Below, in pieces: positions 1-10,071 of a DNA stretch of 64,000 bases. The stretch's first letter is position 1. Each line of letters begins with the position of its first letter. Below the pieces are notes generated by a model, which ran no database searches, was not told the DNA's origin, and worked only from the letters and a program-made list of their open reading frames with translations. The DNA is from Ignavibacteriaceae bacterium (GTDB lineage: Bacteria > Bacteroidota > Ignavibacteria > Ignavibacteriales > Ignavibacteriaceae). The position numbers and the translations under genes are program-made. The stretch spans positions 62,001 to 126,000 of the forward strand of contig WBUK01000004.1 in NCBI GenBank assembly GCA_008933765.1, read 5' to 3'.

Positions 1-70
1 TGTATTGTGCTTTTGGAAAAGTTAGATGTTGTATGTTGTGTTAACTTGAGCATACTCTGAATGGTTATAC

Positions 71-120
71 GAGGCTGTATCGATTCAAAATATCTTACAG
101 CCTCTTTTTTTGTTTTTTTT
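71..120 (+). terminator. Rho-independent terminator of a gene left of the window
   Basis: A 9-bp perfect stem (GAGGCTGTA at 71-79 with TACAGCCTC at 96-104) is followed by a long T run. It points rightwards, so it would end a plus-strand gene outside the window. Nothing else was recognised in bases 1-212. Confidence 0.75.
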
Positions 121-212
121 AAGTTCTTCAGTGAATTGTTCAGTTAATTCTAACTGATCAGTAGGATTCTTCTGTATTGGGTTAAAACCGGGTGATTTTT
201 TTTGTGTTGTAC

Positions 213-247
213 AAAAAAAAAGGGGGCAAAGCTCAACACTTTGCCCC
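213..247 (-). terminator. Rho-independent terminator of the first FG-GAP gene
   Basis: The stem GGGGCAAAG (223-231) pairs with CTTTGCCCC (239-247). Read on the minus strand it is followed by nine Ts (213-221). It lies 30 bp beyond the stop of the minus-strand gene at 278-1978. Confidence 0.85.
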
Positions 248-277
248 GAAATGTAACTTGCCTGAATTGTCTTCAGC

Positions 278-1978
278 TTACTTCATAAAAGCAATTTTGG
301 CTGTTTTAACCATCACTCCGTTCTCCTCCGTTTTCAGGCGCAGCCGCAGAAGATATATCCCGCTTGGGACATTCAAACCTGTGAAGCTGAGGGTGGTCTC
401 ATGTTTCCCCTTACCCCGGAAATAAAGCTCTCTTGAGAGAACTTCCTCTCCAAGAGCGGAGAAAACTGCGAGGTTAACATCGCCGGGTTCCGATAACTGA
501 AACTCAACTTTAACTTCCGGATTAAAGGGATTAGGATAAGTCTTCAGGTCTATTCCATATCCTTCAGGAAGTGACTCATCCTCAATCCGGCTGGGGTTTA
601 TTGCTCCGGGGTCGCCTGACCATACCATGTAGTAAAGAGGTTGCCCCCACTCTAATTTTTGGCATACACCCCCATTACCGTTACCGTGAAATTCCCCGGC
701 TGCAAAATCGTCAATTCCGTCCCCGTTTATGTCACCAACTTGCCCCATATGACGGTGATATGTGTCTGTATATCTTCGTCCAATAACAGGTGTGGGCCCG
801 CCGAGCAAAACAAGGGAACCTCCGAATATATCATAAGAAGTGAAGCCAAGATCGTTATATCCGTCATTGTTCACATCTCCCAGAAGTCTTGGTGTATGAG
901 TTGCTGTGCCGGTTAAATAGAAGGAGACATCCCTTGTAACCACATGACCGGTGCCTCTTTTCCCAAAACTGATGTGTACAAACGAGCCGGGAAAATCTTT
1001 TGTCCACATTAACTCAGCCATTCCATCACCGTTTATGTCAGGTATAATCCGTATGTCAAAGGCTTCGGTTGTGTCTTGCGAAAAGAAAACATAGTTATCT
1101 AATGAGTACTCAGGGTTTCCGAAAATAAGTTTAGCGCCCTTCGCTCTTGTCATAATATTATTTTGTGAGTTAAGTGTATCAATCTGGATTAATAAATCTG
1201 TATAACCATCCCCGTTTATGTCTCCTGATGTCAGAATTAGGGTATTAAATCCTTCCCTTCTTACGAGCGTATCCGGCAGACCAAGATAATACCGGCTCGT
1301 AGTAAACGGATTTGTGAGCGGTAAAAATAAAACAAATCCATATTTGCCACTACCCGGTAACGGTCTTGAAGAACTTGACAGGATCAGTTCATCAATCCCA
1401 TCTCCGTTAAAATCTCCGATATTGGTTCTTGTCCCACTGAAGTATTTACCATTTTGAGAGAGCAAAACAGTGTTAACATATCCTCCGGGGACAGCGACGC
1501 TTAATGAAGGAATTGTATCAAAATCAGGGCCTCCGTAAAAAATATCAATTGTGTCGATACCAGAGGAAACAAGTCTAAACATAAGTATGTCAAGAAAGCC
1601 ATCATTGTTTAAGTCATAGACTAATGGCTCTGTTTCCGCTAATCGTAAACCTTCTGTTTCTATAAACCAGTGATATTTAGGCATGGGAGGAGGGGGGTTC
1701 CCCCCCTCAAATATCATGTATCTGTATCCGTTAATTGTGGATCCGTGAGGTATAAAAATGTTGCTGCACGAAATAATAAGGAACTCATCCATACCATCAC
1801 CATTCCAGTCTCCAAGTGTAGCGATCTTTGTACCGATATCCACTCCACCGCCTTGATTATAGGCTATTGAGTCTATCGTATTGCATTTGAACCTGAACAG
1901 TAGTCTGTCAAATACTTCAGTTTGCGAAAATGCCTCTGAGGTAAAGACAAATATTATCAGTAAAAGTAACTTTTTCAT
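278..1978 (-). CDS. Secreted FG-GAP/VCBS repeat protein with T9SS sorting domain
   Basis: This 566-residue exported protein has a signal peptide (MKKLLLLIIFVFTSEAFS) and at least six FG-GAP-type repeats over residues ~45-430. The repeats carry the calcium-binding-like core GDxNGDGxxD, a hallmark of integrin-like beta-propeller blades. The last ~90 residues (YPNPFNPEVKVEF... to IAFMK) form a type A T9SS C-terminal sorting domain, so the protein is probably cleaved and anchored at, or released from, the cell surface. The start is supported by GGAG 8 bases before ATG. The 531-residue gene at 6012-7607 is a paralogue. Ligand and function are unknown; a surface adhesion or binding role is an inference. 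Confidence 0.85.
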   Translation of the reverse strand: MKKLLLLIIFVFTSEAFSQTEVFDRLLFRFKCNTIDSIAYNQGGGVDIGTKIATLGDWNGDGMDEFLIISCSNIFIPHGSTINGYRYMIFEGGNPPPPMPKYHWFIETEGLRLAETEPLVYDLNNDGFLDILMFRLVSSGIDTIDIFYGGPDFDTIPSLSVAVPGGYVNTVLLSQNGKYFSGTRTNIGDFNGDGIDELILSSSSRPLPGSGKYGFVLFLPLTNPFTTSRYYLGLPDTLVRREGFNTLILTSGDINGDGYTDLLIQIDTLNSQNNIMTRAKGAKLIFGNPEYSLDNYVFFSQDTTEAFDIRIIPDINGDGMAELMWTKDFPGSFVHISFGKRGTGHVVTRDVSFYLTGTATHTPRLLGDVNNDGYNDLGFTSYDIFGGSLVLLGGPTPVIGRRYTDTYHRHMGQVGDINGDGIDDFAAGEFHGNGNGGVCQKLEWGQPLYYMVWSGDPGAINPSRIEDESLPEGYGIDLKTYPNPFNPEVKVEFQLSEPGDVNLAVFSALGEEVLSRELYFRGKGKHETTLSFTGLNVPSGIYLLRLRLKTEENGVMVKTAKIAFMK

Positions 1979-1989
1979 TGTAATATCTC

Positions 1990-4900
1990 CTATTTCAATA
2001 ACATCAGTTTAGATGTAAATGTATATAATCCATTTATACCTTTTGCGGTGATCCTTACAAAATAGACACCGCTGGCATAATTTATTGCATTCCATGTGTA
2101 ATTGTAAATACCCGCTTGTTTACCGGTCTCTGAAGTATGCAACACTCTTGTTCCGTTTATGTCGAATATCTCAACTTCAACATTACTTTCACCTCCCAGT
2201 GAATACCTTATCGTAGTCTCAGGGTTAAATGGATTTGGATAACACCCTATTAACTTATACTCATAGGGTTGAGTTTCAGTTGTTACTCCTGTTGAAGGTT
2301 TCATCAAGTTGTTACCTGATACTATCAGATAATTCACTTCTTTTGTGTATGGACTCAAAGGATATAATCTGTTCATATCATTCTTCAGAGCATAAATCTC
2401 GTCTGTTTGATTTCCTTCTCCCAGAAGGTGAATGATTTTCAGGTAAGATGCTCTTGCTGCATGTTCAGTTCTCTTATAATCTGAAATCAGTGTTGTCAGG
2501 TAAGCCTCTTTTCTGTCGGTTTGATATTCTGAAAGCAAAAACAATGCTTTTGCAGTCAGATCATTTTTTACCGGACGGTTTCCCACGGTTTGCAGCACGG
2601 AAAAGTAACTTTCGATTTCTTCCGGGCTATAGGTTTTTCCATACAGTTCAAGTGCTCCACAAGACAATAACATATTCTCAGGATTGTTAAGCAAGGGAAG
2701 TAATATAGCCCTTGCGGCTGTCATGTTGCCCTTTCTTATCTGTTTTAATGCCATTCTTAACAAGTTGGATTGTCTTCCCGCGGTAAAGTTCCCTTGACCC
2801 GGAGGCATCCATTCGGCATCTATTTTCATCGTTGTTTTATTCGCCAGTCCCGGTTGAATTAAACTTTCAGGTACAGGCATTTCGTCCAGATAATAGTCTG
2901 TGTATATAGTACTCGTACTGTCTGAGTATAAACTAAACAAAGCCGGGTTGTTTGTCCCCCAGTAATTTCGTTCTAAATAGACGGTACTGCTGCTGTATGC
3001 CTTCACATTGTATAGTACATTATTCATTATTGTATTGCCTCCACCTGAGACCAGGATACCACCTTGTTCATCATCCACATAACCAAGCATTGGTGTTGAG
3101 TTGTATGAAATAATTCCGACATCATTGCTGTCTATTAAATTGTATCCATAACTGCCCTCATCAATCGTGTCATGAGGATTTGCATTTGTTCCACAATACA
3201 AACCAAAATCATTTTTCCTGATTATAGTTTGATATATTTGAGGAGATGAATTTGCCAGTGAAATTCCTCTGCCCTCATTATCCCAGGTAGCATTATCATG
3301 GATGTTACACTTAACGATCTTTGCTTTTTCTGTCCCGTAACTGTGAGTCCAATGCATCACAATTCCCCAGTAGTTGTTGAATATCTCACAGTTTTGGATG
3401 TCATCATTGTCAGTTAAGTATGAAGAGTAACCAACTCCCGCGTTTTTAATCTTTGCATGATTCAATACAACATTACCGTAACTATTTGCAATACCGTTTA
3501 TCGTCGCTTGCCAATAGGGAGTAACAAAATCAAAAACTACCGGTTCATTTTCTGTCCCCTGAACCGAAAGGTTCCCGTTTGAGAGTATCAGTCGTGAATG
3601 ATTCTCAAATTTTAGGGTTGTGCCCTTTGTTATTGTAAGTGTTGCATCGTTTGATACTATAAGGTCGCTGTAAAAAGTAGTGTTGTAACCCAAAGTTTCA
3701 TTTTGAGTTATGGAGGTTATCTGCGGTTCAATTTTTAAAAGGGTTCCTTCTCCCGCACCAAGGAAAATAGTTACCTGCCCTGTTCTGGTTGTAAAATAGA
3801 CAGAGTCAGTTTTTAAATCTTTAACCGTATAATAATCCCAGGGCGAATCGGGGAAGTTGAGATTGAATATGATATTTCGATATGATGTGTCAGGGCCGTT
3901 TTCTAAGTTATCAGGTGAATTCGCAGGTTGGATATTACATCTTCTGTTCACTACATAGACAAATTTTGCATCTTCAATTTTTCCCGATGGAGGAGACTTC
4001 TCCAGAAAATATCCCGTTTCAACAAATCTTTTATTTCCGGGATCGTCCGATCCAAAATGTGGATATCTGGTGCTTAGATTCGAAATCCAATCGACCGTGG
4101 TGGATGCCGTTTTATTCCAACTTTTTGTTTCTAACCAATTCAAACCCAATAGAACTGAATCGATTTTGTTGGTAGAATTTATGAATTCTTGAACAGCATA
4201 ATACCTGTCATTTGGTTTTTGGTTATGTTTCGGATCCTGTGTAAGTCCGGTACCATACACCAAATTAAACACACTTGCTGAATCATCAAATAATCCATAT
4301 GTGTTCCACCTTATTTCACCGTCTGCAGGTGTAGCCGCGCGCGTTGGAATCATGTAATACATAAATCCTTTTGCACCATAAGCTAATGCCATATTACCCA
4401 TCGCCAATATCTCATCGCGTGTTGGAGCTCTGCGGGAGTGATCTCCCTGAACAATACTCATAGCACCACCCTGATTTTTTATGTATTGTTCGGAATGGAC
4501 TCCCAAAGTCATAATTAACGGTATTTGGTTGTTTCTTGCCGTCGCTGCTGCACTTTTTAATCCTGAATGTTCGTAAAACTCATCGATACCATCGTCTTCA
4601 AAATGTTTATAATCACAAAATAAATCAAATCTGTTTTGAAGTGAGGTCGTAGAATAGGTAGTATTTTTATCAATTGGATATTCATTATATAATAAATATT
4701 GTCTGAACTCATTGGAGGTTGTACGCGAATATGCACTGTCGAAATCAAGATAATACTTTGGATATCCACCTGTTGCTCCATTTATTTCAACACGAGAATT
4801 TTGCCCACCAAAAAAACTTCTCACCTCAGATTGGATTTCACCTCGCGCTTTTGCAGTTAACTGAAAAGGCTCATCAAAATAAAAATTTTGAATCTTATCA

Positions 4901-5973
4901 AAATCTGATGTAGTGTAAGCTGAATCCAATTCGGTACGAATTTGAGCCATTGTTACGGTTGGATGAACATATAGATCGGCAAAATTCTGCTCAAAGATAA
5001 TTTTTTTATCGATGAAAATATCAACATTACCATGCCAAATTATATGACAATCAAGGTTATTTCCTGCGGCTAAGGTAAATTCATCAGATTCAAACCAACC
5101 GTACTCTGTAGTGTCGGTTATTTCATGTTCATAGACACTTTGAGTAAATGTAGCCAGAGGGTAATTTATTGGATCATAAGGTTTAAGCAACTCCCGCCGA
5201 CTTTCAGTCAGAATATATTTGGGTGAACTGTTGTTTTGGTTTATTTTGAGCGTGAATGCCAACGAGTCTTTTTCGCCAGGATTTTTTCTAAGAAGGATCC
5301 TCATTGTATACTTTGTTCCTGCAAACGGAAATTGAAAAGACGGAAGGCGGAACCAGAAAAGGGCCCCCGGAGAAGTATGGACTCCAACGAATGCAGCACG
5401 GACATAATTTTCTTTACCACTAATATAATCTGTGTAATCCTCACCCGTCAGATCGAGCTTTGATGGTTCTCCTTCTCCAGGACGGTTGACCCAGTAACTA
5501 CTCTTGTTTCCATTGACCTCAGTAAAACCAAAATTATTATTATCCGGGCTAATATTCGTTGCTGAGGCCCCCCCAATTTCAATTGTGTAATAATCCTTGT
5601 CATGTCCGAAGGAATTCATATATTTTGATGGTAAAAAGGTATGTTGATTTGAGCCCCAGTCTTTGTGTTTCCAGGTAAACCCAAAATCGTTCAGATAAAA
5701 ACTATCCAATTGATTAGCTTGACCGATGTGGAATTGTCCGTCAGTAACCAAATTGGTAAGACCAAGAGCCTTAAGTTCTTGAAAATACCAATTTTTTGCT
5801 CTCATTAAATCAATCAGGCTGTCACTCTTCTCTCCGTCTTGTGGTGTTGCAATTGCATTGACCACAAAATCGAAAAATCCGATATGTGGGAAATAATCAA
5901 TTCCGGGGCGAAGATTGCTCTGAGCAGTACATATTCCGGTAAGAATTATAAAAATTACACACAACTTTTTCAT
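1990..5973 (-). CDS. Giant secreted protein: glycosidase-like N-terminus, beta-helix, T9SS domain
   Basis: This 1327-residue protein begins with a signal peptide (residues 1-17). Residues ~20-700 have no family I can name with certainty. They include a carbohydrate-binding-like segment (HIIWHGNVDIFI), an FDEP motif and an alpha/beta stretch (GAKGFMYYMIPTR) that recall a TIM-barrel glycoside hydrolase. Residues ~750-1030 look like a right-handed parallel beta-helix with repeated short Asn/Ile-rich rungs, ~1065-1225 are helical and TPR-like, and ~1239-1327 are a T9SS sorting domain (CYPNPFNPETT). A truncated paralogue lies at 10072-11220 and a relic at 7625-7721. A polysaccharide-acting enzyme is possible but unproven, because no catalytic pair could be assigned by eye. 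Confidence 0.8.
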   Translation of the reverse strand: MKKLCVIFIILTGICTAQSNLRPGIDYFPHIGFFDFVVNAIATPQDGEKSDSLIDLMRAKNWYFQELKALGLTNLVTDGQFHIGQANQLDSFYLNDFGFTWKHKDWGSNQHTFLPSKYMNSFGHDKDYYTIEIGGASATNISPDNNNFGFTEVNGNKSSYWVNRPGEGEPSKLDLTGEDYTDYISGKENYVRAAFVGVHTSPGALFWFRLPSFQFPFAGTKYTMRILLRKNPGEKDSLAFTLKINQNNSSPKYILTESRRELLKPYDPINYPLATFTQSVYEHEITDTTEYGWFESDEFTLAAGNNLDCHIIWHGNVDIFIDKKIIFEQNFADLYVHPTVTMAQIRTELDSAYTTSDFDKIQNFYFDEPFQLTAKARGEIQSEVRSFFGGQNSRVEINGATGGYPKYYLDFDSAYSRTTSNEFRQYLLYNEYPIDKNTTYSTTSLQNRFDLFCDYKHFEDDGIDEFYEHSGLKSAAATARNNQIPLIMTLGVHSEQYIKNQGGAMSIVQGDHSRRAPTRDEILAMGNMALAYGAKGFMYYMIPTRAATPADGEIRWNTYGLFDDSASVFNLVYGTGLTQDPKHNQKPNDRYYAVQEFINSTNKIDSVLLGLNWLETKSWNKTASTTVDWISNLSTRYPHFGSDDPGNKRFVETGYFLEKSPPSGKIEDAKFVYVVNRRCNIQPANSPDNLENGPDTSYRNIIFNLNFPDSPWDYYTVKDLKTDSVYFTTRTGQVTIFLGAGEGTLLKIEPQITSITQNETLGYNTTFYSDLIVSNDATLTITKGTTLKFENHSRLILSNGNLSVQGTENEPVVFDFVTPYWQATINGIANSYGNVVLNHAKIKNAGVGYSSYLTDNDDIQNCEIFNNYWGIVMHWTHSYGTEKAKIVKCNIHDNATWDNEGRGISLANSSPQIYQTIIRKNDFGLYCGTNANPHDTIDEGSYGYNLIDSNDVGIISYNSTPMLGYVDDEQGGILVSGGGNTIMNNVLYNVKAYSSSTVYLERNYWGTNNPALFSLYSDSTSTIYTDYYLDEMPVPESLIQPGLANKTTMKIDAEWMPPGQGNFTAGRQSNLLRMALKQIRKGNMTAARAILLPLLNNPENMLLSCGALELYGKTYSPEEIESYFSVLQTVGNRPVKNDLTAKALFLLSEYQTDRKEAYLTTLISDYKRTEHAARASYLKIIHLLGEGNQTDEIYALKNDMNRLYPLSPYTKEVNYLIVSGNNLMKPSTGVTTETQPYEYKLIGCYPNPFNPETTIRYSLGGESNVEVEIFDINGTRVLHTSETGKQAGIYNYTWNAINYASGVYFVRITAKGINGLYTFTSKLMLLK

Positions 5974-6011
5974 AACGATTACTCACCAAAATTAAGCTAA
6001 AGTGACTTTAA

Positions 6012-7607
6012 TTATTTCAAATATTGAATTTTTGCATTTTTATTCTGATGTTTACCTCCTTTCTCAAGGTCAAGTGAAAGTATATATATACCGGTTGCTG
6101 CAGTTATTCCCTTAAAATTGATTATTTCTGTATGTCCTCCTTTCTCGCTGTAAAGTGTTTTGTTAAATATCTCCCGTCCAAGCATATCGTGAATTTTTAA
6201 CTGAAGAACACCCGAGTGAGGCATTGTGTATCGTACAGTTACAGGCCCGTTGGTGGGATTTGGTGAGATACTTAACTCAAGCCCGGCAATTTCCTGTGTG
6301 TCTTCATTTTCATTTTTTACTGAAACAGGTGTTCTGCTCCCTTTATAAATATATACGAACCCTGCGGGTCCGGATGGGGAATGCTCCCAAAATCCATTCT
6401 CTCCTATACAAATATCATCTATCCCATCACCATTTACATCTCCTACTCTGCCTCCAAAATTTAGTCCCCAAAAAGTACTCCGGGCAAAATAATATTTAGC
6501 AACTAATCCTGATACATTTGCTCCACCAAGAAATAAAGCCTGATTATAATAAGGTATATATTTAACCAAATCATTATATCCGTCACCATTTACATCTCCG
6601 GGTGAAAACCCCGGTGCATACTGGATACCGGCTCTAAGTAAAACATCAGGGGTAATGTCCGGAGGTCTTGGTGTTCCGTATGAGATAGCCGTAGGGAATG
6701 ATGAACCTTCGTTGGTAAGCGTTCCAATTTCGTCTTTACCGTCATCATTCATATCTTTTGTAATGAACATCAATCTGGTATCCCGAAGTGTATCATCACT
6801 GAATTGGTAGTATTGGCTGAAATCAAGGGAATCATTTCCGTAATAAAACCTGCGTCTATTCTTTAACCCCAATTGTGTATAAGTCCCGGTTTGCCAGAAA
6901 GTCATGTCATCCTTCCCGTCTCCGTCTATATCCCCAAAGTACATATATGAGTGAACAATGAAATAAAGAGTATCAGGGAAATCAGTTATTAACCTGTATT
7001 CCATAGGGGTCAGATTATCGTTCGTCTTAAATACAAATATTCCGCCAAAGGCGCGTCGACCTTGCCAAAACAAGGTCATCGAATGAATAATCAACTCTTC
7101 GAATCCGTCTCCGTCAAAATCCACCGGCCAGTTCCGTACAGGGAAAACAGCATTTTTTTCAACTGAATCAGGAAATGCGATTGTGTAGTCAACGATTGTA
7201 TCAAGTTGTGGACCGCCAAAATATACATTATACACAATCGGATATAATGGGTTTAATCTTTGCGTTATTATATCGCGATAACCATCACGGTTTATGTCAC
7301 ATGCAGTTATTGATCTCGGAGTAAAAATAGGAATTGTAAATGCCGGTATTGTGTCGATGGGATCTCCGCCGTAAAAAAAACGAGCCTTACCGTAGGGACC
7401 TTCTATTGAATCCAGAGCACAAATCAGGAAGTCATCAAAACCGTCACCGTTTTGATCTCCCATGTATATAACCGATTCCTGCCAAAAGTAACCGTAAGTC
7501 TTAAATATCAATGAATCGAAGTATTGGGCTTTTACTTCCATTGAAGTTGTAACTACCAACAGAAAAATGAATATAAATCGAAAAGGTTTTTGTTTCAGTC
7601 TGAACAT
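6012..7607 (-). CDS. Secreted FG-GAP repeat protein with T9SS sorting domain
   Basis: This 531-residue paralogue of the 278-1978 protein has an N-terminal hydrophobic export signal (FRFIFIFLLVVTTSMEVKA). Repeated FG-GAP units carry D.NGDG..D cores (GDQNGDGFDD, GDIDGDGKDD, GDVNGDGYND, GDVNGDGIDD), predicting a beta-propeller with calcium sites. The tail, from LSISPNPTNGPVTVRY to the end, is a divergent T9SS sorting domain that keeps the PNPTNG form. TGAGGAA precedes the ATG at a good distance. It lies 38 bp from the 1327-residue gene in the same direction, and the three genes may be co-transcribed. The role is unknown beyond a likely surface location. Confidence 0.82.
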   Translation of the reverse strand: MFRLKQKPFRFIFIFLLVVTTSMEVKAQYFDSLIFKTYGYFWQESVIYMGDQNGDGFDDFLICALDSIEGPYGKARFFYGGDPIDTIPAFTIPIFTPRSITACDINRDGYRDIITQRLNPLYPIVYNVYFGGPQLDTIVDYTIAFPDSVEKNAVFPVRNWPVDFDGDGFEELIIHSMTLFWQGRRAFGGIFVFKTNDNLTPMEYRLITDFPDTLYFIVHSYMYFGDIDGDGKDDMTFWQTGTYTQLGLKNRRRFYYGNDSLDFSQYYQFSDDTLRDTRLMFITKDMNDDGKDEIGTLTNEGSSFPTAISYGTPRPPDITPDVLLRAGIQYAPGFSPGDVNGDGYNDLVKYIPYYNQALFLGGANVSGLVAKYYFARSTFWGLNFGGRVGDVNGDGIDDICIGENGFWEHSPSGPAGFVYIYKGSRTPVSVKNENEDTQEIAGLELSISPNPTNGPVTVRYTMPHSGVLQLKIHDMLGREIFNKTLYSEKGGHTEIINFKGITAATGIYILSLDLEKGGKHQNKNAKIQYLK

Positions 7608-7624
7608 AAAAATTCCTCATTTTT

Positions 7625-7721
7625 TGCCTTCATTAAATCAATCAGGCTGTCGCACTTCTCTCCGTCTTGTGATGTTGCAGGTGTTGCATATAATGGTCAT
7701 TATTAATGCTAATCTTTTCAT
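7625..7721 (-). pseudogene. Relic of a third paralogue of the 1327-residue protein
   Basis: On the minus strand an ATG at 7721 starts a signal-peptide-like MKRLALIMTII. The following DNA, in another frame, encodes ATSQDGEKCDSLIDLMKA, nearly identical to ATPQDGEKSDSLIDLMRA of the 1990-5973 protein. Everything else is gone. Its upstream flank is the same 330-bp repeat that precedes the truncated paralogue at 10072-11220, so this was once a full gene copy with that promoter region. Confidence 0.75.
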
Positions 7722-8050
7722 TTTAACCTCACGATTAATTTGATGTTTTTTTGATGATGGACTCGGTTTTTAACCGGTAAGCAAAATGGTATTGTAACCT
7801 GCTGTATTTTGCTTTGGTGCACTTTTTCAGGCAACAGAAGAGACAAGCGAAATATCTTTATCTCTTATTTGACCTTTAAAAGGATAATTCTTTACTGCTT
7901 AAGGAGAAATGTTACTCTTTTTTTAATATTGGATTTGTTTCCGGTTACTCCTAAAATATTGCAGATACTTTGGTGGAATATAAACATAATATTAATCAAA
8001 AAAAGTTTAAATTTTTTATCAAAATAAGATATCCAACATGCTGCTTTTCC
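7722..8050. repeat. 330-bp dispersed repeat, copy A
   Basis: This stretch matches 11221-11561 over about 330 bases at roughly 85-90% by eye, including blocks such as TTTTAACCTCACGATTAATT and GCTTTGGTGCACTTTTTCAG. Each copy abuts the start codon of a minus-strand copy of the 1327-residue family, so it is probably the duplicated promoter/5'UTR. A short in-frame stretch inside both copies (MLWCTFSG...) is conserved only as part of the repeat. Confidence 0.85.
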
Positions 8051-8140
8051 TGCACCGGGATAATTTCAACTTCCGTATCCCATTTAAGTGCTTCTTTTAA
8101 TTCTTACTTTGTGTCTTAATTGCCATACCGGGATAATTTC
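8051..8140. repeat. ~70-bp tandem repeat, 1.3 units (copy A side)
   Basis: The unit TGCACCGGGATAATTTCAAC... starts at 8051 and restarts, diverged, at 8121 (TGCCATACCGGGATAATTTC). It is the counterpart of the 73-bp array at 11562-11791. The rest of the gap to 8299 holds no recognisable gene or signal. Confidence 0.7.
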
Positions 8141-8299
8141 AAAGGCATTTACCTATAAGAGAGTAACAGATAATTGTCCTTGGGTTGAACGGATTGATGC
8201 TGCACCAAATCACTTTGAAAGCAACTTGCATATTGTCACAGGCAGATTCGTCCTACAACCTATGGTCTTAATTTCGCAGCCATGTATCAGTAATTTCTC

Positions 8300-10060
8300 C
8301 TACTTCAGCAGCAGCATCTTCCGCACGGATGTAAAAACAGGAACGCCCTCCGGTGATCTTACATCTATCTTGTAGAGGTATATTCCGCTTGCAAGTTCAT
8401 CTCCGCGGAATACGGTCTCGTGGTAGCCGGCAGGCAACTCCCGATCCTCAAGCACCCTGACCGGTTCGCCCGTTATCGTGTAAACCGTCAGGATTACTCT
8501 TCCTGCCGATTTTAACCTGTAGCCTATCACTGTTTCAGGATTGAATGGGTTTGGGTAGTTGTTGAATAACTGATACTCCATAACCACTTCATGACCTTCC
8601 TGTGCTACTCCTACAGGGACTATTTTTATCTCCTCAGATGGTTCTGAAATGTTCCCCTGCATATCAACCGATCTGAGAACAAGGTAGTAACTCCCGCTGA
8701 ATCCCGGAATTATCTTTGTGAAGTTAGTATCCGCAGTTCTCCCGAGCAGTCGTGTGGAGTCTGCCGTAAATCCCGGCAGTGTGTCGCCATAGATCAGGTA
8801 TCCCTTAAAATCACTCTCGTGGTTCCTCTGCCAGGCAAGACGAATAGTGTCAAACTCAACCACAGCCGTAATTCCTCTGGGTTCTACAGGGGCGAGATCG
8901 AGATAGTCGTAACTCTTACCGTAGGGTCCGCCGTACAGCCCTATATCGCTTCGTGTCCCGTCAACATCATTCACGAGCGTGTCTCCGGCATCTATTAAGG
9001 GTGAATACTTCTGAAGGTGAAAATCTTCTGTTTCATTTACGAACATTGGATAGTGGATGATGTTGGATACTGTGTCTATTGGAGTGCCGTCCCGAAAACG
9101 ATAATGGTTTCCATTATCCCAAAAGTTGTTAAACCGTAATGGCGGATCTCCGTAAAATCCATAATATCTACCGCCTGAAATATAGTTGTTGAAGATATCA
9201 CGATAATCCGAAGATCCACCATCTGTTCTAACTGTAATCCCGTAATTCCCCATGAACAGATTGTTGCTGATTGATTGAGGACCTACCGAGAAACCTCTAC
9301 AACTGTTAGTAATATCTGTCTCATAAATACTAACGATTATATTATTGTATATTTTTGATGGGTAACCAAATGAAGAATACATCGTGGTGAAAAATGTACT
9401 AATGTACGGAGCTGATATAAATATGTTATCATGGATGTCACAACGGCTGCCGATTCCCATATACATCGTGTTATCGGAAGCGGTAACCACATTGTTTTTT
9501 ATCTCCACAATGTTCAGATCAACATATATTCCTTCCTGACAAGAGTCAATGATACTGTTCAATATTTTACTTGAATCGGTCAACAAATTATAAAATCCCG
9601 CCAATTTTATTCCGGAAGAAAAATTGCTAACTTTTACTCCTTCTACTCTGACATTGAGGCTCTCATCCGCACCTCTACGAGCGTAAATTCCATAAGTGTA
9701 GGGTATCGGTTCCAATCCGCTACCTTCGACTTTAAGATTGCTTATAGTGTTTCTGTCTTTAAGGGTAACTCCTCGCATCGATTCCGGAAGAATTTTTATT
9801 ATTGTTTTTTCCCAACCCAATCCTGTCACTACAACTCCGGGGTTAAAAATTAATGTTTCTGTGAAAACACCTTCGCCTATAATTATAGTATCACCCTGGC
9901 CGGAGAGGTTCATCGCCTTCATTATGCTGTCCGCCGCCGTCACCCAACTTGTATAAGGAGGAGTACTGCTGCCGGTCTTGCTTACATAACGCTTTTCGGC
10001 ATTAAGGTTAAAGATCGCAATCAAGACTATTATCAGCGTTAATATTCTGCGCGTTTTCAT
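8300..10060 (-). CDS. Secreted right-handed beta-helix protein with FN3-like and T9SS domains
   Basis: The exported protein of 586 residues starts at the ATG at 10060, preceded by GAGGAGA; an upstream in-frame GTG at 10075 is less likely. After the signal peptide (ILTLIIVLIAIFNLNA) comes a DUF1565-like opening (YVSKTGSS). Beta-helix rungs rich in IxNN/SNN motifs follow to residue ~350, then a fibronectin type III-like domain at ~385-475 and the T9SS sorting domain (NNYPNPFNPETVIGY). The ribosome-binding site overlaps the stop codon of the upstream 382-residue gene, so translation is probably coupled. The substrate is unknown; such folds often bind or cleave polysaccharides. Confidence 0.83.
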   Translation of the reverse strand: MKTRRILTLIIVLIAIFNLNAEKRYVSKTGSSTPPYTSWVTAADSIMKAMNLSGQGDTIIIGEGVFTETLIFNPGVVVTGLGWEKTIIKILPESMRGVTLKDRNTISNLKVEGSGLEPIPYTYGIYARRGADESLNVRVEGVKVSNFSSGIKLAGFYNLLTDSSKILNSIIDSCQEGIYVDLNIVEIKNNVVTASDNTMYMGIGSRCDIHDNIFISAPYISTFFTTMYSSFGYPSKIYNNIIVSIYETDITNSCRGFSVGPQSISNNLFMGNYGITVRTDGGSSDYRDIFNNYISGGRYYGFYGDPPLRFNNFWDNGNHYRFRDGTPIDTVSNIIHYPMFVNETEDFHLQKYSPLIDAGDTLVNDVDGTRSDIGLYGGPYGKSYDYLDLAPVEPRGITAVVEFDTIRLAWQRNHESDFKGYLIYGDTLPGFTADSTRLLGRTADTNFTKIIPGFSGSYYLVLRSVDMQGNISEPSEEIKIVPVGVAQEGHEVVMEYQLFNNYPNPFNPETVIGYRLKSAGRVILTVYTITGEPVRVLEDRELPAGYHETVFRGDELASGIYLYKIDVRSPEGVPVFTSVRKMLLLK

Positions 10061-10071
10061 CTTTTCTCTCC

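Noticed and set aside
7809..8027. Small reading frame MLWCTFSGNRRDKRN... conserved at 11308-11511
   Set aside because: Both lie inside the 330-bp DNA repeat. The protein similarity ends with a frame change while the DNA similarity continues, so conservation is explained by duplication, not coding.
8141..8299. Possible transposase relic
   Set aside because: A plus-strand stretch looked protein-like (CPWVERIDAAPNHFES), but it has no start, no inverted repeats and no motif I can tie to a transposase.
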